From an uncultured Pelagibacteraceae bacterium (lineage in GTDB: Bacteria > Pseudomonadota > Alphaproteobacteria > Pelagibacterales > Pelagibacteraceae): 64,000 bases of DNA. The notes under the pieces are model-generated. The model was not told the DNA's origin, did not search any database, and saw only the letters and a program-made list of their open reading frames with translations. Below are positions 17,249 to 26,230 of this stretch, one piece after another (the stretch's first letter is position 1; each line of letters begins with the position of its first letter). The DNA lies in the NCBI GenBank assembly GCA_902566705.1, contig CACFJT010000002.1, forward strand, positions 81,998 to 145,997, written 5' to 3'. Made by a program: the position numbers and the translations under genes.

Positions 17249-18979
17249 TTAATAAAGATTTTCTAACTGATTTTTATATTTTTCCGTAACTTTTTTTCTT
17301 TTTACTTTCATTGTTGGTGTCATTAAACCATTTTCTATAGAAAAATTTTCATCTATTAATTGAATTTTTTTTATCTTTTCTAATAAAGTTAATTTTGTGT
17401 TTATTTTTTCAATCACTTTATTTATTTTTTCTTTTTCATTTAAAAAATCTTTATTAGGAACAATTAAAGCAACTAAGTAATTTTTTTTATCCCCATAAAC
17501 CATGCACTGATCGATTTCTGGCTCATTTGTTATCATATTTTCAATTTTAGCTGGTGAAATATTATCTCCTCCAGCACTTACTATGATATCTTTTTTTCTA
17601 TCAGTTATTTTTAAATAACCATCATTTGGATCTATCTCTCCAATATCACCTGTATGTAACCATCCATTTATAATTACTTTTTCAGTTTCTTCTTTTTTGT
17701 TCCAATATCCTAGCATTACATTTTCACCTTTAACTAAAATTTCTCCATCTTGAGCAATTTTAACTTCATTTCCTTTAAATGGAGGTCCTACAGTTTCCAC
17801 TTTAATTTTATGTATTGGATTGCAACTTACTACTGGTGATGTTTCTGTTAAACCATAACCTTGGAGTGTCGGCAATCCAATGGCATTTAAAAATTCACCT
17901 ATTTCTTTATCTAGAGCACCACCACCTGAAACGAAAGCTTGTAAATTTCCACCAAATTGCCTTTTAATTTTTTTTCTTACTAATTTATCAACTATTAAAT
18001 TGAGTAATTTTTCAGAAAATGTCATTTTTTGATTTAATAGTTTTTTTCTTCCCAAACGAATAGTTGCTTCAATTAATTTAGCTTTGAACCCTGTTTGTTT
18101 TTTTAAATTCATGTTTATTTTGTTATAAAGGTTCTGATAGAACCTTGGAACAGCTGTCATAATTCTAGGTTTTGCTTCAGATATATTTTCTAAAAGTTTT
18201 TCAATTTTTTCAGCATAGAATACTTTAGCTCCTACTGCTATCTGCACAAATTGAAGACAATGCTCATAAGAGTGAGAAAGAGGAAGCCAAGTTAAAAATA
18301 CTAGTTTTGAGTCAAGTAATGGTTTTAGAATTTCTATCGATCCCTCAACATTATTCAAAATTCCACCATGGCTTAAGATTACTCCCTTAGGATTCCCACC
18401 AGTTCCTGAAGTATAAATAATGCATGCTGGAGAATTTCTTTTTAATTTATTATTTTCAATTTTATCTTCTGCTAATAAATTATTTTTTGTTATAGAATTA
18501 TAATCTAAATATTTTTCTTTGTTATTTATTTGTAGGTTATTTGTTACTATATCTATTTGATCTAAAGTAACGACTTTATTTATAAAATCTTTTTCATTTA
18601 TTAAGTTATGCAATTTTTTTAGCATTTCATTATTAGAAACAATAACCAAGCTAGGTTCACAATCTTCAATCAAATATTTATAATCATCTTCAATATATGT
18701 TGTATATGCTGGTACAGTAATTCCACCTGCAACCATTATAGCCAAATCAGACACAAACCACTCAGGTCTATTTTCTGAAACTAAAAGGCATCTATCACCC
18801 TCTTTTATATTTTCTTTAATAACTTGTGATAATTTTAATATATTCTTTTCTGTTTGTTCCCATGTATATGATTTTTTATTACTTGGATTTAGCCATTCTA
18901 AAAAAATATCTTCTTTATTTTGCTTATTTGCTTGATTAACAAATAATTCGATCAAATTATTTAAATTATTTATATTCAT
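17249..18979 (-). CDS. Long-chain acyl-CoA synthetase (AMP-forming)
   Basis: Fatty-acid-activating ligase of 576 residues, FAA1/FadD15 type. The ATP-binding motif is IIYTSGTGGNPKGVILSHGG near residues 185-204 (Gly where many members have Thr). GYGLTETSPVVSCNP is the adenylate-forming motif, and WLHTGDIGEIDPNDGYLKITDRKKDIIVSAGGDNISP the fatty-acyl signature and hinge. It would activate exogenous or recycled fatty acids for lipid synthesis or beta-oxidation. Its promoter must lie in or beyond the tRNA-Leu gene immediately upstream, only 7 bases away, so the two may share a transcript. Confidence 0.92.
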   Translation of the reverse strand: MNINNLNNLIELFVNQANKQNKEDIFLEWLNPSNKKSYTWEQTEKNILKLSQVIKENIKEGDRCLLVSENRPEWFVSDLAIMVAGGITVPAYTTYIEDDYKYLIEDCEPSLVIVSNNEMLKKLHNLINEKDFINKVVTLDQIDIVTNNLQINNKEKYLDYNSITKNNLLAEDKIENNKLKRNSPACIIYTSGTGGNPKGVILSHGGILNNVEGSIEILKPLLDSKLVFLTWLPLSHSYEHCLQFVQIAVGAKVFYAEKIEKLLENISEAKPRIMTAVPRFYQNLYNKINMNLKKQTGFKAKLIEATIRLGRKKLLNQKMTFSEKLLNLIVDKLVRKKIKRQFGGNLQAFVSGGGALDKEIGEFLNAIGLPTLQGYGLTETSPVVSCNPIHKIKVETVGPPFKGNEVKIAQDGEILVKGENVMLGYWNKKEETEKVIINGWLHTGDIGEIDPNDGYLKITDRKKDIIVSAGGDNISPAKIENMITNEPEIDQCMVYGDKKNYLVALIVPNKDFLNEKEKINKVIEKINTKLTLLEKIKKIQLIDENFSIENGLMTPTMKVKRKKVTEKYKNQLENLY

Positions 18980-18986
18980 AATTACA

Positions 18987-19071
18987 TGGTGGGCGAAGAG
19001 AGAATCGAACTCTCACTTCTTGCGAAACACGATTTTGAGTCGTGCGCGTCTACCAGTTCCGCCATTCGCCC
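18987..19071 (-). tRNA. tRNA-Leu (anticodon CAA)
   Basis: 85-base class II tRNA with a long variable arm. On the minus strand: acceptor GGGCGAA/TTCGCCC, D arm GCGGAACTGGTAGACGC, anticodon stem CACGA/TCGTG with loop CTCAAAA (anticodon CAA, reading UUG), variable arm, T arm GAGAG-TTCGATT-CTCTC, then discriminator A and an encoded CCA. It lies just upstream of the acyl-CoA synthetase gene on the same strand. Confidence 0.97.
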
Positions 19072-19133
19072 ATGATATTCAATTAAATTATATTTAAATA
19101 GTATAAGAACTAAATTTATATTAAAACCAAAAA

Positions 19134-19739
19134 ATGTTTCAAAGACTTTATAAAAAATGTTTAGAATTAGCTGCACATAAAAGTTCTAATTTTTATTTAG
19201 GGCTTGTATCTTTCATAGAGAGCTCGTTTTTTCCAATACCTCCAGATGTAATGATAATCCCTATGGTTATTGCTAAAAAAAGGAAATTTATAAAAATATT
19301 TTTAATAGCATCAATGCTTTCGGTACTTGGGGGAATATTTGGATATCTAATTGGATATTTTTTTTTTGATTTAGCGATGTATGTAATAGAATTTTATGGT
19401 TATCAAGATAAAGTTGAAAATTTAAAATTGAGCATGTCTCAAGGGAGTGGGTTCCTTATGTGGCTTAGTATTCTTTTTTTAGCAGGATTTACACCTCTAC
19501 CTTATAAGGCTTTTACGATTTCAAGTGGTTTAATTGCATTTAATCTTCCCATTTTTATAATTGTTAGTTTAATTTCAAGAAGCCTTAGATTTTTTATAGT
19601 TGCTTATTTGTCTTATAAATTTGGAGAATTATTCAGTGAGTTCATGGAAAAACATGGATCAAAATGGTTCACCATAATTGGAATTATTGTAGTTATAATA
19701 TTTTTCATAATATATTTAATTTTTAAATTTAATGGTTAA
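19134..19739 (+). CDS. YqaA/DedA-family membrane protein
   Basis: Inner-membrane protein of 201 residues with the SNARE-associated (DedA/VTT) fold. The reentrant-loop motifs SFIESSFFPIPPDVMIIP (residues about 27-44) and FLAGFTPLPYKAFTISSGL (about 116-134) are characteristic, with further hydrophobic spans between and after. Relatives are lipid scramblases or transporters and support envelope homeostasis. It overlaps the dsbB-like gene by 8 bases and heads the group with dsbB and coq7. Confidence 0.85.
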   Translation: MFQRLYKKCLELAAHKSSNFYLGLVSFIESSFFPIPPDVMIIPMVIAKKRKFIKIFLIASMLSVLGGIFGYLIGYFFFDLAMYVIEFYGYQDKVENLKLSMSQGSGFLMWLSILFLAGFTPLPYKAFTISSGLIAFNLPIFIIVSLISRSLRFFIVAYLSYKFGELFSEFMEKHGSKWFTIIGIIVVIIFFIIYLIFKFNG

Positions 19740-20214
19740 AATTAGTAAAACAATAACATTAAAGTTAATTTTTTTTATTAGCATTATTGCATTAACTTCA
19801 GCATTTTTCATTGAATACGTTTTAGGTCATCAACCTTGTAACTTATGTGTTCTGGAAAGGTTTCCATATCTGTTAGCGTTAATCATTATTGTATTAAATT
19901 ATAAATTTATTAATTTTGAAAAACGTTTCTTACTTCTACTTATTTTAATTTTTTTAGCTGCTACTATCTTATCTCTATATCACTTAGGTATTGAGCAAGG
20001 TTTTATTGAAGAATCATTAGTTTGCGATTTAAAAGATGGATCTAATCTGTTATCAAAAGAGGATATTTTAAAGCAATTACAAGAAAAAAGTGTAAGCTGC
20101 AAAGATGTTACATTTAAAATTCTAGGATTATCACTTACATCTTATAATATTATAATATCAATATTAATTGTTTATTTTACTTCTAAAGCTTATTTAAATT
20201 ATGACAAAAATTAA
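19732..20214 (+). CDS. dsbB: DsbB-like disulfide bond formation protein
   Basis: Four-helix membrane protein of 160 residues that reoxidises a periplasmic thiol oxidase and passes electrons to quinone. HQPCNLCVLERFPY (near residues 33-46) supplies the CxxC pair just after the first membrane span. A second Cys pair (SLVC...KSVSC, about 97-122) lies in the second periplasmic loop, as in E. coli DsbB. Overlaps with both neighbours (8 and 14 bases) imply coupled expression with YqaA and Coq7. No dsbA gene is seen in the window. Confidence 0.9.
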   Translation: MVKISKTITLKLIFFISIIALTSAFFIEYVLGHQPCNLCVLERFPYLLALIIIVLNYKFINFEKRFLLLLILIFLAATILSLYHLGIEQGFIEESLVCDLKDGSNLLSKEDILKQLQEKSVSCKDVTFKILGLSLTSYNIIISILIVYFTSKAYLNYDKN

Positions 20215-20734
20215 TAAAAAAAAAATAGAGGAATTTATTCGAGTTGACCATGCTGGGGAACGTGGTGCAGTTAAAATTTATGAAGGACAATTACTTGCTC
20301 TAAACACATTAGTTAAAGATGATAGTTTAAAAAAAGTAATTGAAGAAATGAAAGTTCATGAAAAAGAACATTCAGATTTTTTTGAAGAAGAAATTAAAAA
20401 AAGAAACATAAAACCCACAAAATTTCTTCCCTTATGGGACCTACTGGGTGTAGGATTGGGTTTTGGTTCTACTTTGCTTGGAAAAAAAGCTGCAATGCTT
20501 TGCACTGCATCCGTTGAAGAAGTAATAGATGAACATTATTTGAATCAAATAAAACAACTTGATAACAGTGAAACAAAACTAAAAAAGAAAATAATTAAAT
20601 TTAGAGAAGATGAGTTAAATCATAAGGATATTGCCTATGAAAAAGGTGCAACAAAAAAAGGTCCTTACTCTTTATTAGATAAAATTATTAAAACCGGGTC
20701 AAAAATTGCAATAAATATTTCTGAAAAAATTTAA
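20201..20734 (+). CDS. coq7: Coq7-type demethoxyubiquinone hydroxylase
   Basis: Carboxylate-bridged di-iron enzyme that hydroxylates demethoxyubiquinol late in ubiquinone synthesis. The 177 residues start with the family signature EFIRVDHAGERGAVKIYEGQ. Iron ligands are visible in VDHAGE, EEMKVHEKEHSDFF, ASVEEVIDEHY and REDELNHKDIAYEKGA. Bacteria use Coq7 or UbiF here; this lineage has Coq7. UbiE and UbiB are encoded about 10 kb away. The gene ends by overlapping the convergent HNH gene by 4 bases. Confidence 0.95.
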   Translation: MTKINKKKIEEFIRVDHAGERGAVKIYEGQLLALNTLVKDDSLKKVIEEMKVHEKEHSDFFEEEIKKRNIKPTKFLPLWDLLGVGLGFGSTLLGKKAAMLCTASVEEVIDEHYLNQIKQLDNSETKLKKKIIKFREDELNHKDIAYEKGATKKGPYSLLDKIIKTGSKIAINISEKI

Positions 20735-21300
20735 GATTCTAGCTCTACATCCCAATACAAGTAATCCATCCAACTTTTATGTAAAAAATTTGGAGGAAAA
20801 TTTTTACCATTTTTGTGTAGATCCTCTGTTGTTGGTCGATAAGGATACTGATGTAACTTCATACCTGAATGTTTTAATAGTTTTCCGCCCTTTTTTACAT
20901 TGCATGCTGAACAAGCTGTTACAACATTATCCCAATTAGTTTCACCGCCTTTTGACCTAGGTAATAAATGATCGAAAGTTAACTCCTCATTACTACCACA
21001 ATATTGGCAGGAAAATTTATCTCTTAAAAACACATTAAACCTAGTAAAACTTGGCTTGCTTTGAGGAACAATATAATCTTTTAAAGCGATGACGCTTGGT
21101 AATTTCATATTAAATGATGGACTCCTTATAGTTCTATCGTAATTACTCACAATGATAACTCGATCAAGAAAAACTGATTTGACTGTATCCTGCCATGACC
21201 ATAAAGACAAAGGGTAGTAACTCAAGGGTCTATAGTCTGCATTAAGGACTAGTGCAGGGCACTTCTCTAATGAAACATTTTGTTCGATAAAATTATTCAT
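20731..21300 (-). CDS. HNH endonuclease
   Basis: 189 residues with a C-terminal HNH domain. The zinc-finger Cys pairs are FSCQYCG and ACSACN, and the catalytic core FDHLLPRSKGGETNWDNVV lies between them. The N-terminal part (PALVLNADYRPLSYYPLSLWSWQDTV) is the conserved lead of a widespread stand-alone bacterial HNH family found outside mobile elements. There is no phage or intron context here. The role is unknown; DNA repair or recombination has been suggested for such proteins. Confidence 0.88.
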   Translation of the reverse strand: MNNFIEQNVSLEKCPALVLNADYRPLSYYPLSLWSWQDTVKSVFLDRVIIVSNYDRTIRSPSFNMKLPSVIALKDYIVPQSKPSFTRFNVFLRDKFSCQYCGSNEELTFDHLLPRSKGGETNWDNVVTACSACNVKKGGKLLKHSGMKLHQYPYRPTTEDLHKNGKNFPPNFLHKSWMDYLYWDVELES

Positions 21301-21347
21301 TAACTAATTTTAACTCAGTTAAACAATTTTATCAATAATAAGAGATA

Positions 21348-21998
21348 TTAAACTTTTTTTATAATAAAATTTAAAGCTGTACTTGATGCTTCAATAGGAA
21401 TATGATGATCACAATTTTTTATTAATAATGTATCTACTTTGACATTATTTCTAATTAAAAAATCTTTTGCTTCTAGTAAATGTGTTGATGGGACAATTTG
21501 ATCAGCTTCACCATGTATAAGCAATGTTTCAGTATTATTTTTTATTCTATTTTTTAGATCTTTTTGATTTATTATTTTTCCAGAAAAACCAACTATACAT
21601 GAAAATTTTTCTTCAAGAGTGAGACCAACATTTAAAGACATCATACATCCCTGACTAAATCCAGATAAACAGATATGATTATTTGATAAATTGAACTCTT
21701 GTTTTATTTCATTAATAAATTTTTTTAAAACTTTTTCAGCTTTAATTGATTGCTCTAGTATGTAATCAGAATTATCTTTGGTTAAATCAAACCACTGATA
21801 ACCAGAGGGATTTATTGCACATGGCTCGTGACCATTAGGACAAATAAAGACTGTATTAGGCATATGTCTTTTCCAGTTTAAAGATAGCATGCTTATATCC
21901 TTTCCATCACCTCCGTAACCATGAAGCAAAATTATTGCATTTTTGATTTCAAAACCGTTTTCAGGTTTAATAATTACGGAATCTAGGCAAAATGTCAT
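21348..21998 (-). CDS. Phospholipase/carboxylesterase (alpha/beta hydrolase)
   Basis: Serine esterase of the YpfH/acyl-protein-thioesterase-like family, 216 residues, no signal peptide. LLHGYGGDGKDI (residues about 23-34) forms the oxyanion-hole region. LSGFSQGCMMSLNVGL (near 112-127) contains the nucleophile elbow GFSQG. HGEADQIVPSTH provides the Asp and DHHIP the His of the triad. Substrate is unknown; relatives hydrolyse short acyl esters or lysophospholipids. It lies between two short spacers and is probably transcribed alone. Confidence 0.87.
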   Translation of the reverse strand: MTFCLDSVIIKPENGFEIKNAIILLHGYGGDGKDISMLSLNWKRHMPNTVFICPNGHEPCAINPSGYQWFDLTKDNSDYILEQSIKAEKVLKKFINEIKQEFNLSNNHICLSGFSQGCMMSLNVGLTLEEKFSCIVGFSGKIINQKDLKNRIKNNTETLLIHGEADQIVPSTHLLEAKDFLIRNNVKVDTLLIKNCDHHIPIEASSTALNFIIKKV

Positions 21999-22048
21999 AG
22001 TAGATAAATTATGTTTTTTATGTCAAAACACAATCTAAAATAAATAAT

Positions 22049-22252
22049 ATGATTTCAGGAATATTAGTAAAAGTTTTATCAATAGCACTTTTGATTGCTG
22101 TAGGAATAGTTTTAATTTTAGGTATAGGCACTCTTTTTAAGGGAGGAGAAACAAGTAAGAAATATTCAAATAAATTAATGCAGCTAAGAGTAATTTTACA
22201 GTTTATTGCTATTATTGCTTTGGTGGGCTTTGCTTACTTTTTTAAAAATTAG
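22049..22252 (+). CDS. HIG1-domain twin-transmembrane protein
   Basis: 67 residues with two membrane helices (about 5-29 and 46-64) separated by GGETSKKYSNKLMQLRVILQ. The motif SNKLMQLRVxLQ is the signature of the hypoxia-induced protein (HIG1/Rcf1) family found in alphaproteobacteria and mitochondria, where it associates with cytochrome oxidase. The start follows a 50-base spacer, and the stop overlaps the convergent thioredoxin-like gene by 4 bases. Family assignment is confident; a role with respiratory complexes is inferred from relatives. Confidence 0.82.
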   Translation: MISGILVKVLSIALLIAVGIVLILGIGTLFKGGETSKKYSNKLMQLRVILQFIAIIALVGFAYFFKN

Positions 22253-22758
22253 TTATATTTTTTTATCCAATTAACAAAATTTTTATCTTCAAAATCTATT
22301 GAACCTATTACTCTAGCAAATTCTTGGCCTTCTTTATTTATTAATATTGATGTAGGTACACCTCTTAGAGAAAACATTTTTGCTAATGTTGTTGGAGGAT
22401 CAAAATAAGGTTCGAAGTTTTTAATATTAAGATCTACAAAAAATTTGTTAACTTTGTCTAAATTTTCTTTACCAATATTGATTGCAAAAATTTTTATTTT
22501 ATCTAATTCTGAGTTGGCTTGAAGTTTATCTAATGATGGCATTTCTTCTTTGCAAGGTTCACACCAGGTTGCCCAAAAATTCAGTAATAATAAATTACCC
22601 TTATATTCATTGATATTAATCTTTTGATCTTTTTGGTCTAAAAAAATAACATTATCATATGTTTTTGGTACTTTGTGGATTACAATATTTTTAATACCAG
22701 GTAATTCTTTAGCCACAACATTTGTTATCAAAAGAATAAATATTATTAAAAATCTCAT
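22249..22758 (-). CDS. TlpA-like periplasmic thioredoxin
   Basis: Membrane-anchored or secreted thiol-disulfide protein of 169 residues. An N-terminal hydrophobic segment (MRFLIIFILLITNVVA) acts as signal or anchor. The active site is FWATWCEPCKEEMPSL near residues 61-76, and the cis-Pro loop is RGVPTSILI. Such proteins reduce apocytochrome or copper-site cysteines, which would fit a cell with DsbB and respiratory oxidases. It shares a divergent 24-base spacer with argH. Confidence 0.88.
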   Translation of the reverse strand: MRFLIIFILLITNVVAKELPGIKNIVIHKVPKTYDNVIFLDQKDQKININEYKGNLLLLNFWATWCEPCKEEMPSLDKLQANSELDKIKIFAINIGKENLDKVNKFFVDLNIKNFEPYFDPPTTLAKMFSLRGVPTSILINKEGQEFARVIGSIDFEDKNFVNWIKKYN

Positions 22759-22782
22759 ATTAAATAGGTATAATTAAATATC

Positions 22783-24174
22783 ATGACAAAAAATAAAAAC
22801 AACCAAGCAATCTGGAACACACGGATAAAAAAAAATACATCAACTTTGTTTCAAAAAGTTGGTAATTCAATAGATATTGATAAAAGACTTTATAAAGAAG
22901 ACATCCTAGGATCAATTGCTCATGTTGAAATGCTTTTTAAGCAAAAAATAATTTCATTCAAAATAAAAAATAAAATTATTTATGGACTAACAAAAATTCG
23001 CAAGGAAATCACAAACAATAAATTTGAGTTTCATAAAAAATATGAAGATATTCATATGAATATCGAAAAGAGACTTTTTCAAATTATAGGTGAAGAAGCT
23101 GGCTATGTTCACACTGCAAGATCGAGAAATGATCAAGTAATTACTGATTTAAAAATTTGGATTAAAAATTCAACTAATGAAATAAATAATAATATTAATA
23201 AAGTTATCAAGAGTACAATCAAGTTAGCTGAAAAAAATGTTGAGACTATCATGCCTGGATTTACTCATCTTAAAAATGCGCAAGCTATCTCTTTTGCACA
23301 TTATTTAATGTCTTATGTAGAAATGTTTAATAGAGATAAAAAGAGATTTTCTAATAATTTAGGCAGTTTAAATGAAAATCCATTGGGTGTAGCAGCATTA
23401 GCAGGTACATCATTTAATATAGATAGAAATTATACAACTAAAAAACTTGGTTTTAAAATACCTACAAATAATTCCATTGATACAGTTTCGGATAGGGATT
23501 TTGTATTAGATTTTTTATACGCTTCATCTGTATGTGCTATGCATATTTCTAGAATTGCTGAAGAGTTAATTATTTGGAATTCTGATGGTTTTAACTTGAT
23601 CAATTTATCTGATAAAGTTGTTACTGGATCATCAATAATGCCGCAAAAGAAGAATCCCGATCTTTTAGAATACTTGCGTGGAAAATCAGGAGTCACTTAT
23701 GGAAATTTATTTTCGATGCTTGCAATTTTAAAAGGATTACCATTGTCTTATTATAAAGATTTGCAAGACGATAAAGAGATTGTTTTCAAATCTAACGACA
23801 ATTTAAATAATAGTTTAAAAATTTTTGATGAAATACTAAAGAATTGTAATCCAAATAAGAGTAAAATGTTAGAACTTGCTAATTCTGGATACATTACAGC
23901 AACTGACTTAGCTGACTATCTTGTGAAAAATCACTCAATGTCTTTTAGAAAAGCATATCAAAAAACTACTGCTATAGTTAATTTTGCTGAAAAAAGAAAA
24001 AAGAAATTAAATGAATTGACTTTAGAGGAATTAAGAAAAATTGTACCTAAACTGAAAGATGACGTGTTAAAAGTATTTAATTTAAAAAATTCAATTAATT
24101 CTAAAAAATCTTATGGTGGAACTTCTTTTGATAATATTAAAAAAATGATAATGAAATATAAAAAAGAAAAATGA
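22783..24174 (+). CDS. argH: Argininosuccinate lyase
   Basis: Last enzyme of arginine synthesis, splitting argininosuccinate into arginine and fumarate. The 463 residues match the family. The signature loop GSSIMPQKKNPDLLEYLRGK holds the catalytic Ser near residue 283. TARSRNDQV and PGFTHLKNAQ are the other conserved active-site segments. Its stop overlaps the start of the LptM-like lipoprotein gene (ATGA), beginning an argH-lptM-lysA-plsC string. The argH-lipoprotein-lysA order is widespread in proteobacteria. Confidence 0.97.
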   Translation: MTKNKNNQAIWNTRIKKNTSTLFQKVGNSIDIDKRLYKEDILGSIAHVEMLFKQKIISFKIKNKIIYGLTKIRKEITNNKFEFHKKYEDIHMNIEKRLFQIIGEEAGYVHTARSRNDQVITDLKIWIKNSTNEINNNINKVIKSTIKLAEKNVETIMPGFTHLKNAQAISFAHYLMSYVEMFNRDKKRFSNNLGSLNENPLGVAALAGTSFNIDRNYTTKKLGFKIPTNNSIDTVSDRDFVLDFLYASSVCAMHISRIAEELIIWNSDGFNLINLSDKVVTGSSIMPQKKNPDLLEYLRGKSGVTYGNLFSMLAILKGLPLSYYKDLQDDKEIVFKSNDNLNNSLKIFDEILKNCNPNKSKMLELANSGYITATDLADYLVKNHSMSFRKAYQKTTAIVNFAEKRKKKLNELTLEELRKIVPKLKDDVLKVFNLKNSINSKKSYGGTSFDNIKKMIMKYKKEK

Positions 24175-24302
24175 TTAAAAAATTTACTGTAATTATATTA
24201 TTATTTTGTGCAGTTATTTCTTGTGGAAAGAAAGGCGATCCTAAATACATAGATCCAGATAAGAAAGCAGAAATAAAAGAATTTTCAGTTAACTTGGCTT
24301 AA
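24171..24302 (+). CDS. lptM: LptM-like small lipoprotein
   Basis: A 43-residue lipoprotein. The signal peptide (MIKKFTVIILLFCAVISC) ends in a lipobox with Cys18, followed by GKKGDPKYIDPDKK. The C-G-x-K-G-x pattern and the position directly before lysA match YifL/LptM, which assists maturation of the LPS translocon protein LptD in E. coli. Overlaps on both sides (ATGA with argH, TAATG with lysA) show a tightly coupled operon. Family assignment rests on motif and context because the protein is so short. Confidence 0.8.
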   Translation: MIKKFTVIILLFCAVISCGKKGDPKYIDPDKKAEIKEFSVNLA

Positions 24303-25516
24303 TGAAATACATTAATAAAATATTAACAATAGAAAAAGTTAATCTCCAAAAAATTGCAAATAAATTTGGAACTCCATTTTATTCTTACTCCTATTCCAAA
24401 TTAAAAGAAAATATAAATAATTTTAAAAAAAACTTCAGATCTTTTTCACCACTTATCTGCTTTGCAGTTAAATCCAACACAAATGTTAATTTAATTAGAG
24501 AAATCAAAAAATTTGGATTAGGTGCTGATGTTGTTTCGGTAGGAGAACTGATGATGGCACTAAAAGCAGGAATTAATCCAAGCAAAATAGTATTTTCCGG
24601 TGTTGGTAAAACAACAAGTGAAATCAGCTTCGCTATTGATAAAAAAATTTTGCTAATTAACGCAGAGTCTTTAAGTGAAATAAAAGAAATAAATCGAATA
24701 GCAAAATCAAAAAATAAAATAATAAAAATTGGTGTAAGACTAAACCCCAACACTGATGCAAAAACTTTAAGTCAAATATCCACTGGGAAAAAAGAAAATA
24801 AATTTGGTGTTAATAAAAATACATTCTATGAAATTATAAATTATTGCGAAAATTCAAAAAATATTGATTTAAAATGTCTAAGTGTTCATATAGGTAGTCA
24901 GATTTTAGACCATAAACCTTATGAAAAAATGCTTAAAGCAGTTAGTCAAATCCTTAATAAAACAAATCACAAATTTGAATTTATAGATTTAGGTGGAGGT
25001 ATGGGCATTATTTACTCTGATAAAAATAAAAAACTAAATTATAGAAAATACAACACAGCAATTCTTAAATTTTTAAGAAAACATAAAGTTAAAATTATAT
25101 TTGAGCCAGGTAGATCAATTATTGGCGATACCGGGACATTAGTGTCAAAAATAATTTACATAAAAGATAGCGGAAGTAAAAAATTTATCATTTTAGATGC
25201 TGCAATGAACGATTTAATGAGACCTGCTTTGTATGGTGCGTTTCATAAAACTTTACCTATTACAAAATCTAACCAAAAATCTAAAAAACCATATGAATTT
25301 GTAGGTCCTATTTGTGAAAGTACAGATAAATTTGTTACATTAAAAAAATTTCAAGTGTTGAAAGAAAAAGATTTAATAGCAATATGTGATGTGGGAGCTT
25401 ATGGAATGTCACTTAGCTCAAATTATAATTTAAGACCTAAACCAGTAGAATTACTAATAAAAGGATCAAAAATTAAAGTAATAAGAAAAAGACAAAAGCA
25501 TAAAGATATAATTTAG
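24302..25516 (+). CDS. lysA: Diaminopimelate decarboxylase
   Basis: PLP enzyme that decarboxylates meso-diaminopimelate to lysine. The 404 residues form an alanine-racemase-like barrel: FAVKSNTNVNLIRE near residues 55-68 carries the PLP Lys, SVHIGSQI and DLGGGMGIIY bind the cofactor, and FEPGRSIIGDTG the phosphate. The C-terminal part has CESTDKF with the active-site Cys from the partner subunit and GAYGMSLSSNYN. It is coupled to the LptM-like gene upstream, and plsC follows after 3 bases. Confidence 0.96.
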   Translation: MKYINKILTIEKVNLQKIANKFGTPFYSYSYSKLKENINNFKKNFRSFSPLICFAVKSNTNVNLIREIKKFGLGADVVSVGELMMALKAGINPSKIVFSGVGKTTSEISFAIDKKILLINAESLSEIKEINRIAKSKNKIIKIGVRLNPNTDAKTLSQISTGKKENKFGVNKNTFYEIINYCENSKNIDLKCLSVHIGSQILDHKPYEKMLKAVSQILNKTNHKFEFIDLGGGMGIIYSDKNKKLNYRKYNTAILKFLRKHKVKIIFEPGRSIIGDTGTLVSKIIYIKDSGSKKFIILDAAMNDLMRPALYGAFHKTLPITKSNQKSKKPYEFVGPICESTDKFVTLKKFQVLKEKDLIAICDVGAYGMSLSSNYNLRPKPVELLIKGSKIKVIRKRQKHKDII

Positions 25517-25519
25517 CTT

Positions 25520-26230
25520 TTGACAAAAATGATAAGAAATTTTTTATTTTCAGTATTATTTTTCACTGGAATTATTTTTATTTCGATAATTTTTTTACCA
25601 TCATTTTTTTTACCTAAACAGGTAGTTTTGGTTGGAGGTAAATTAATGGGCCATTGGGCTAGTTTTTGTTTAAAGTTTATTCTTTCAGTAAAAATTTCTA
25701 TTAGAGGAAGAGAAAATATTATTAAAAATGAAAAATTTTTTATAGCAGCATCTCATCAATCAATGTTTGAAACTTTTTATTTGCAGACAATATTTAACTC
25801 ACCTGTATTTATTCTGAAAAAAGAATTATTGTTAATACCAATATTTGGGTGGTACTTAAAAAAAATAGGATCAATTTCAATAAAAAGAAATAAAGTTACA
25901 AAAGACAACTTGGGTTTTTTTGGTGATATCTCAAAAATGATGGCTACTTCTAATAGACCTTTAATTATTTTTCCTCAAGGAACTAGAGTTCTTCCAGATG
26001 AAAGACCACCTTTTAAAAAGGGTGCTTCTAGAATTTATGAAGAGCTAAATGTTTCTTGTCAGCCAGTTGCAATTAACTCTGGATATGTGTGGCCAAAAAA
26101 AGGTGAAAAGAAACCTAACAAAACAATTACAATCTCTATTCTAAAACCAATTCCTGCTGGGTTAACAAAAGAAAATTTTATTCAAATTCTTGAAAATAAT
26201 ATTTATTCAGAGTTAGACTTAATTAATTAG
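25520..26230 (+). CDS. plsC: 1-acyl-sn-glycerol-3-phosphate acyltransferase
   Basis: Makes phosphatidic acid by acylating lysophosphatidate at the inner membrane. After an N-terminal membrane segment, the acyltransferase block I reads SHQSMFETFY, an HX4E variant of HX4D. Block III is FPQGTRVLPDE, and KKGASRIYEELNVSCQPVA the last conserved block. The frame opens with TTG at 25520; an ATG at 25529 gives 233 residues and may be the true start, and neither has a clear ribosome site. It ends overlapping dnaN by 4 bases on the other strand. Confidence 0.9.
   Translation: MTKMIRNFLFSVLFFTGIIFISIIFLPSFFLPKQVVLVGGKLMGHWASFCLKFILSVKISIRGRENIIKNEKFFIAASHQSMFETFYLQTIFNSPVFILKKELLLIPIFGWYLKKIGSISIKRNKVTKDNLGFFGDISKMMATSNRPLIIFPQGTRVLPDERPPFKKGASRIYEELNVSCQPVAINSGYVWPKKGEKKPNKTITISILKPIPAGLTKENFIQILENNIYSELDLIN

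Noticed and set aside
18982..19176. Minus-strand frame through tRNA-Leu
   Set aside because: Reads the tRNA as protein; an artefact of stop-free structured RNA.
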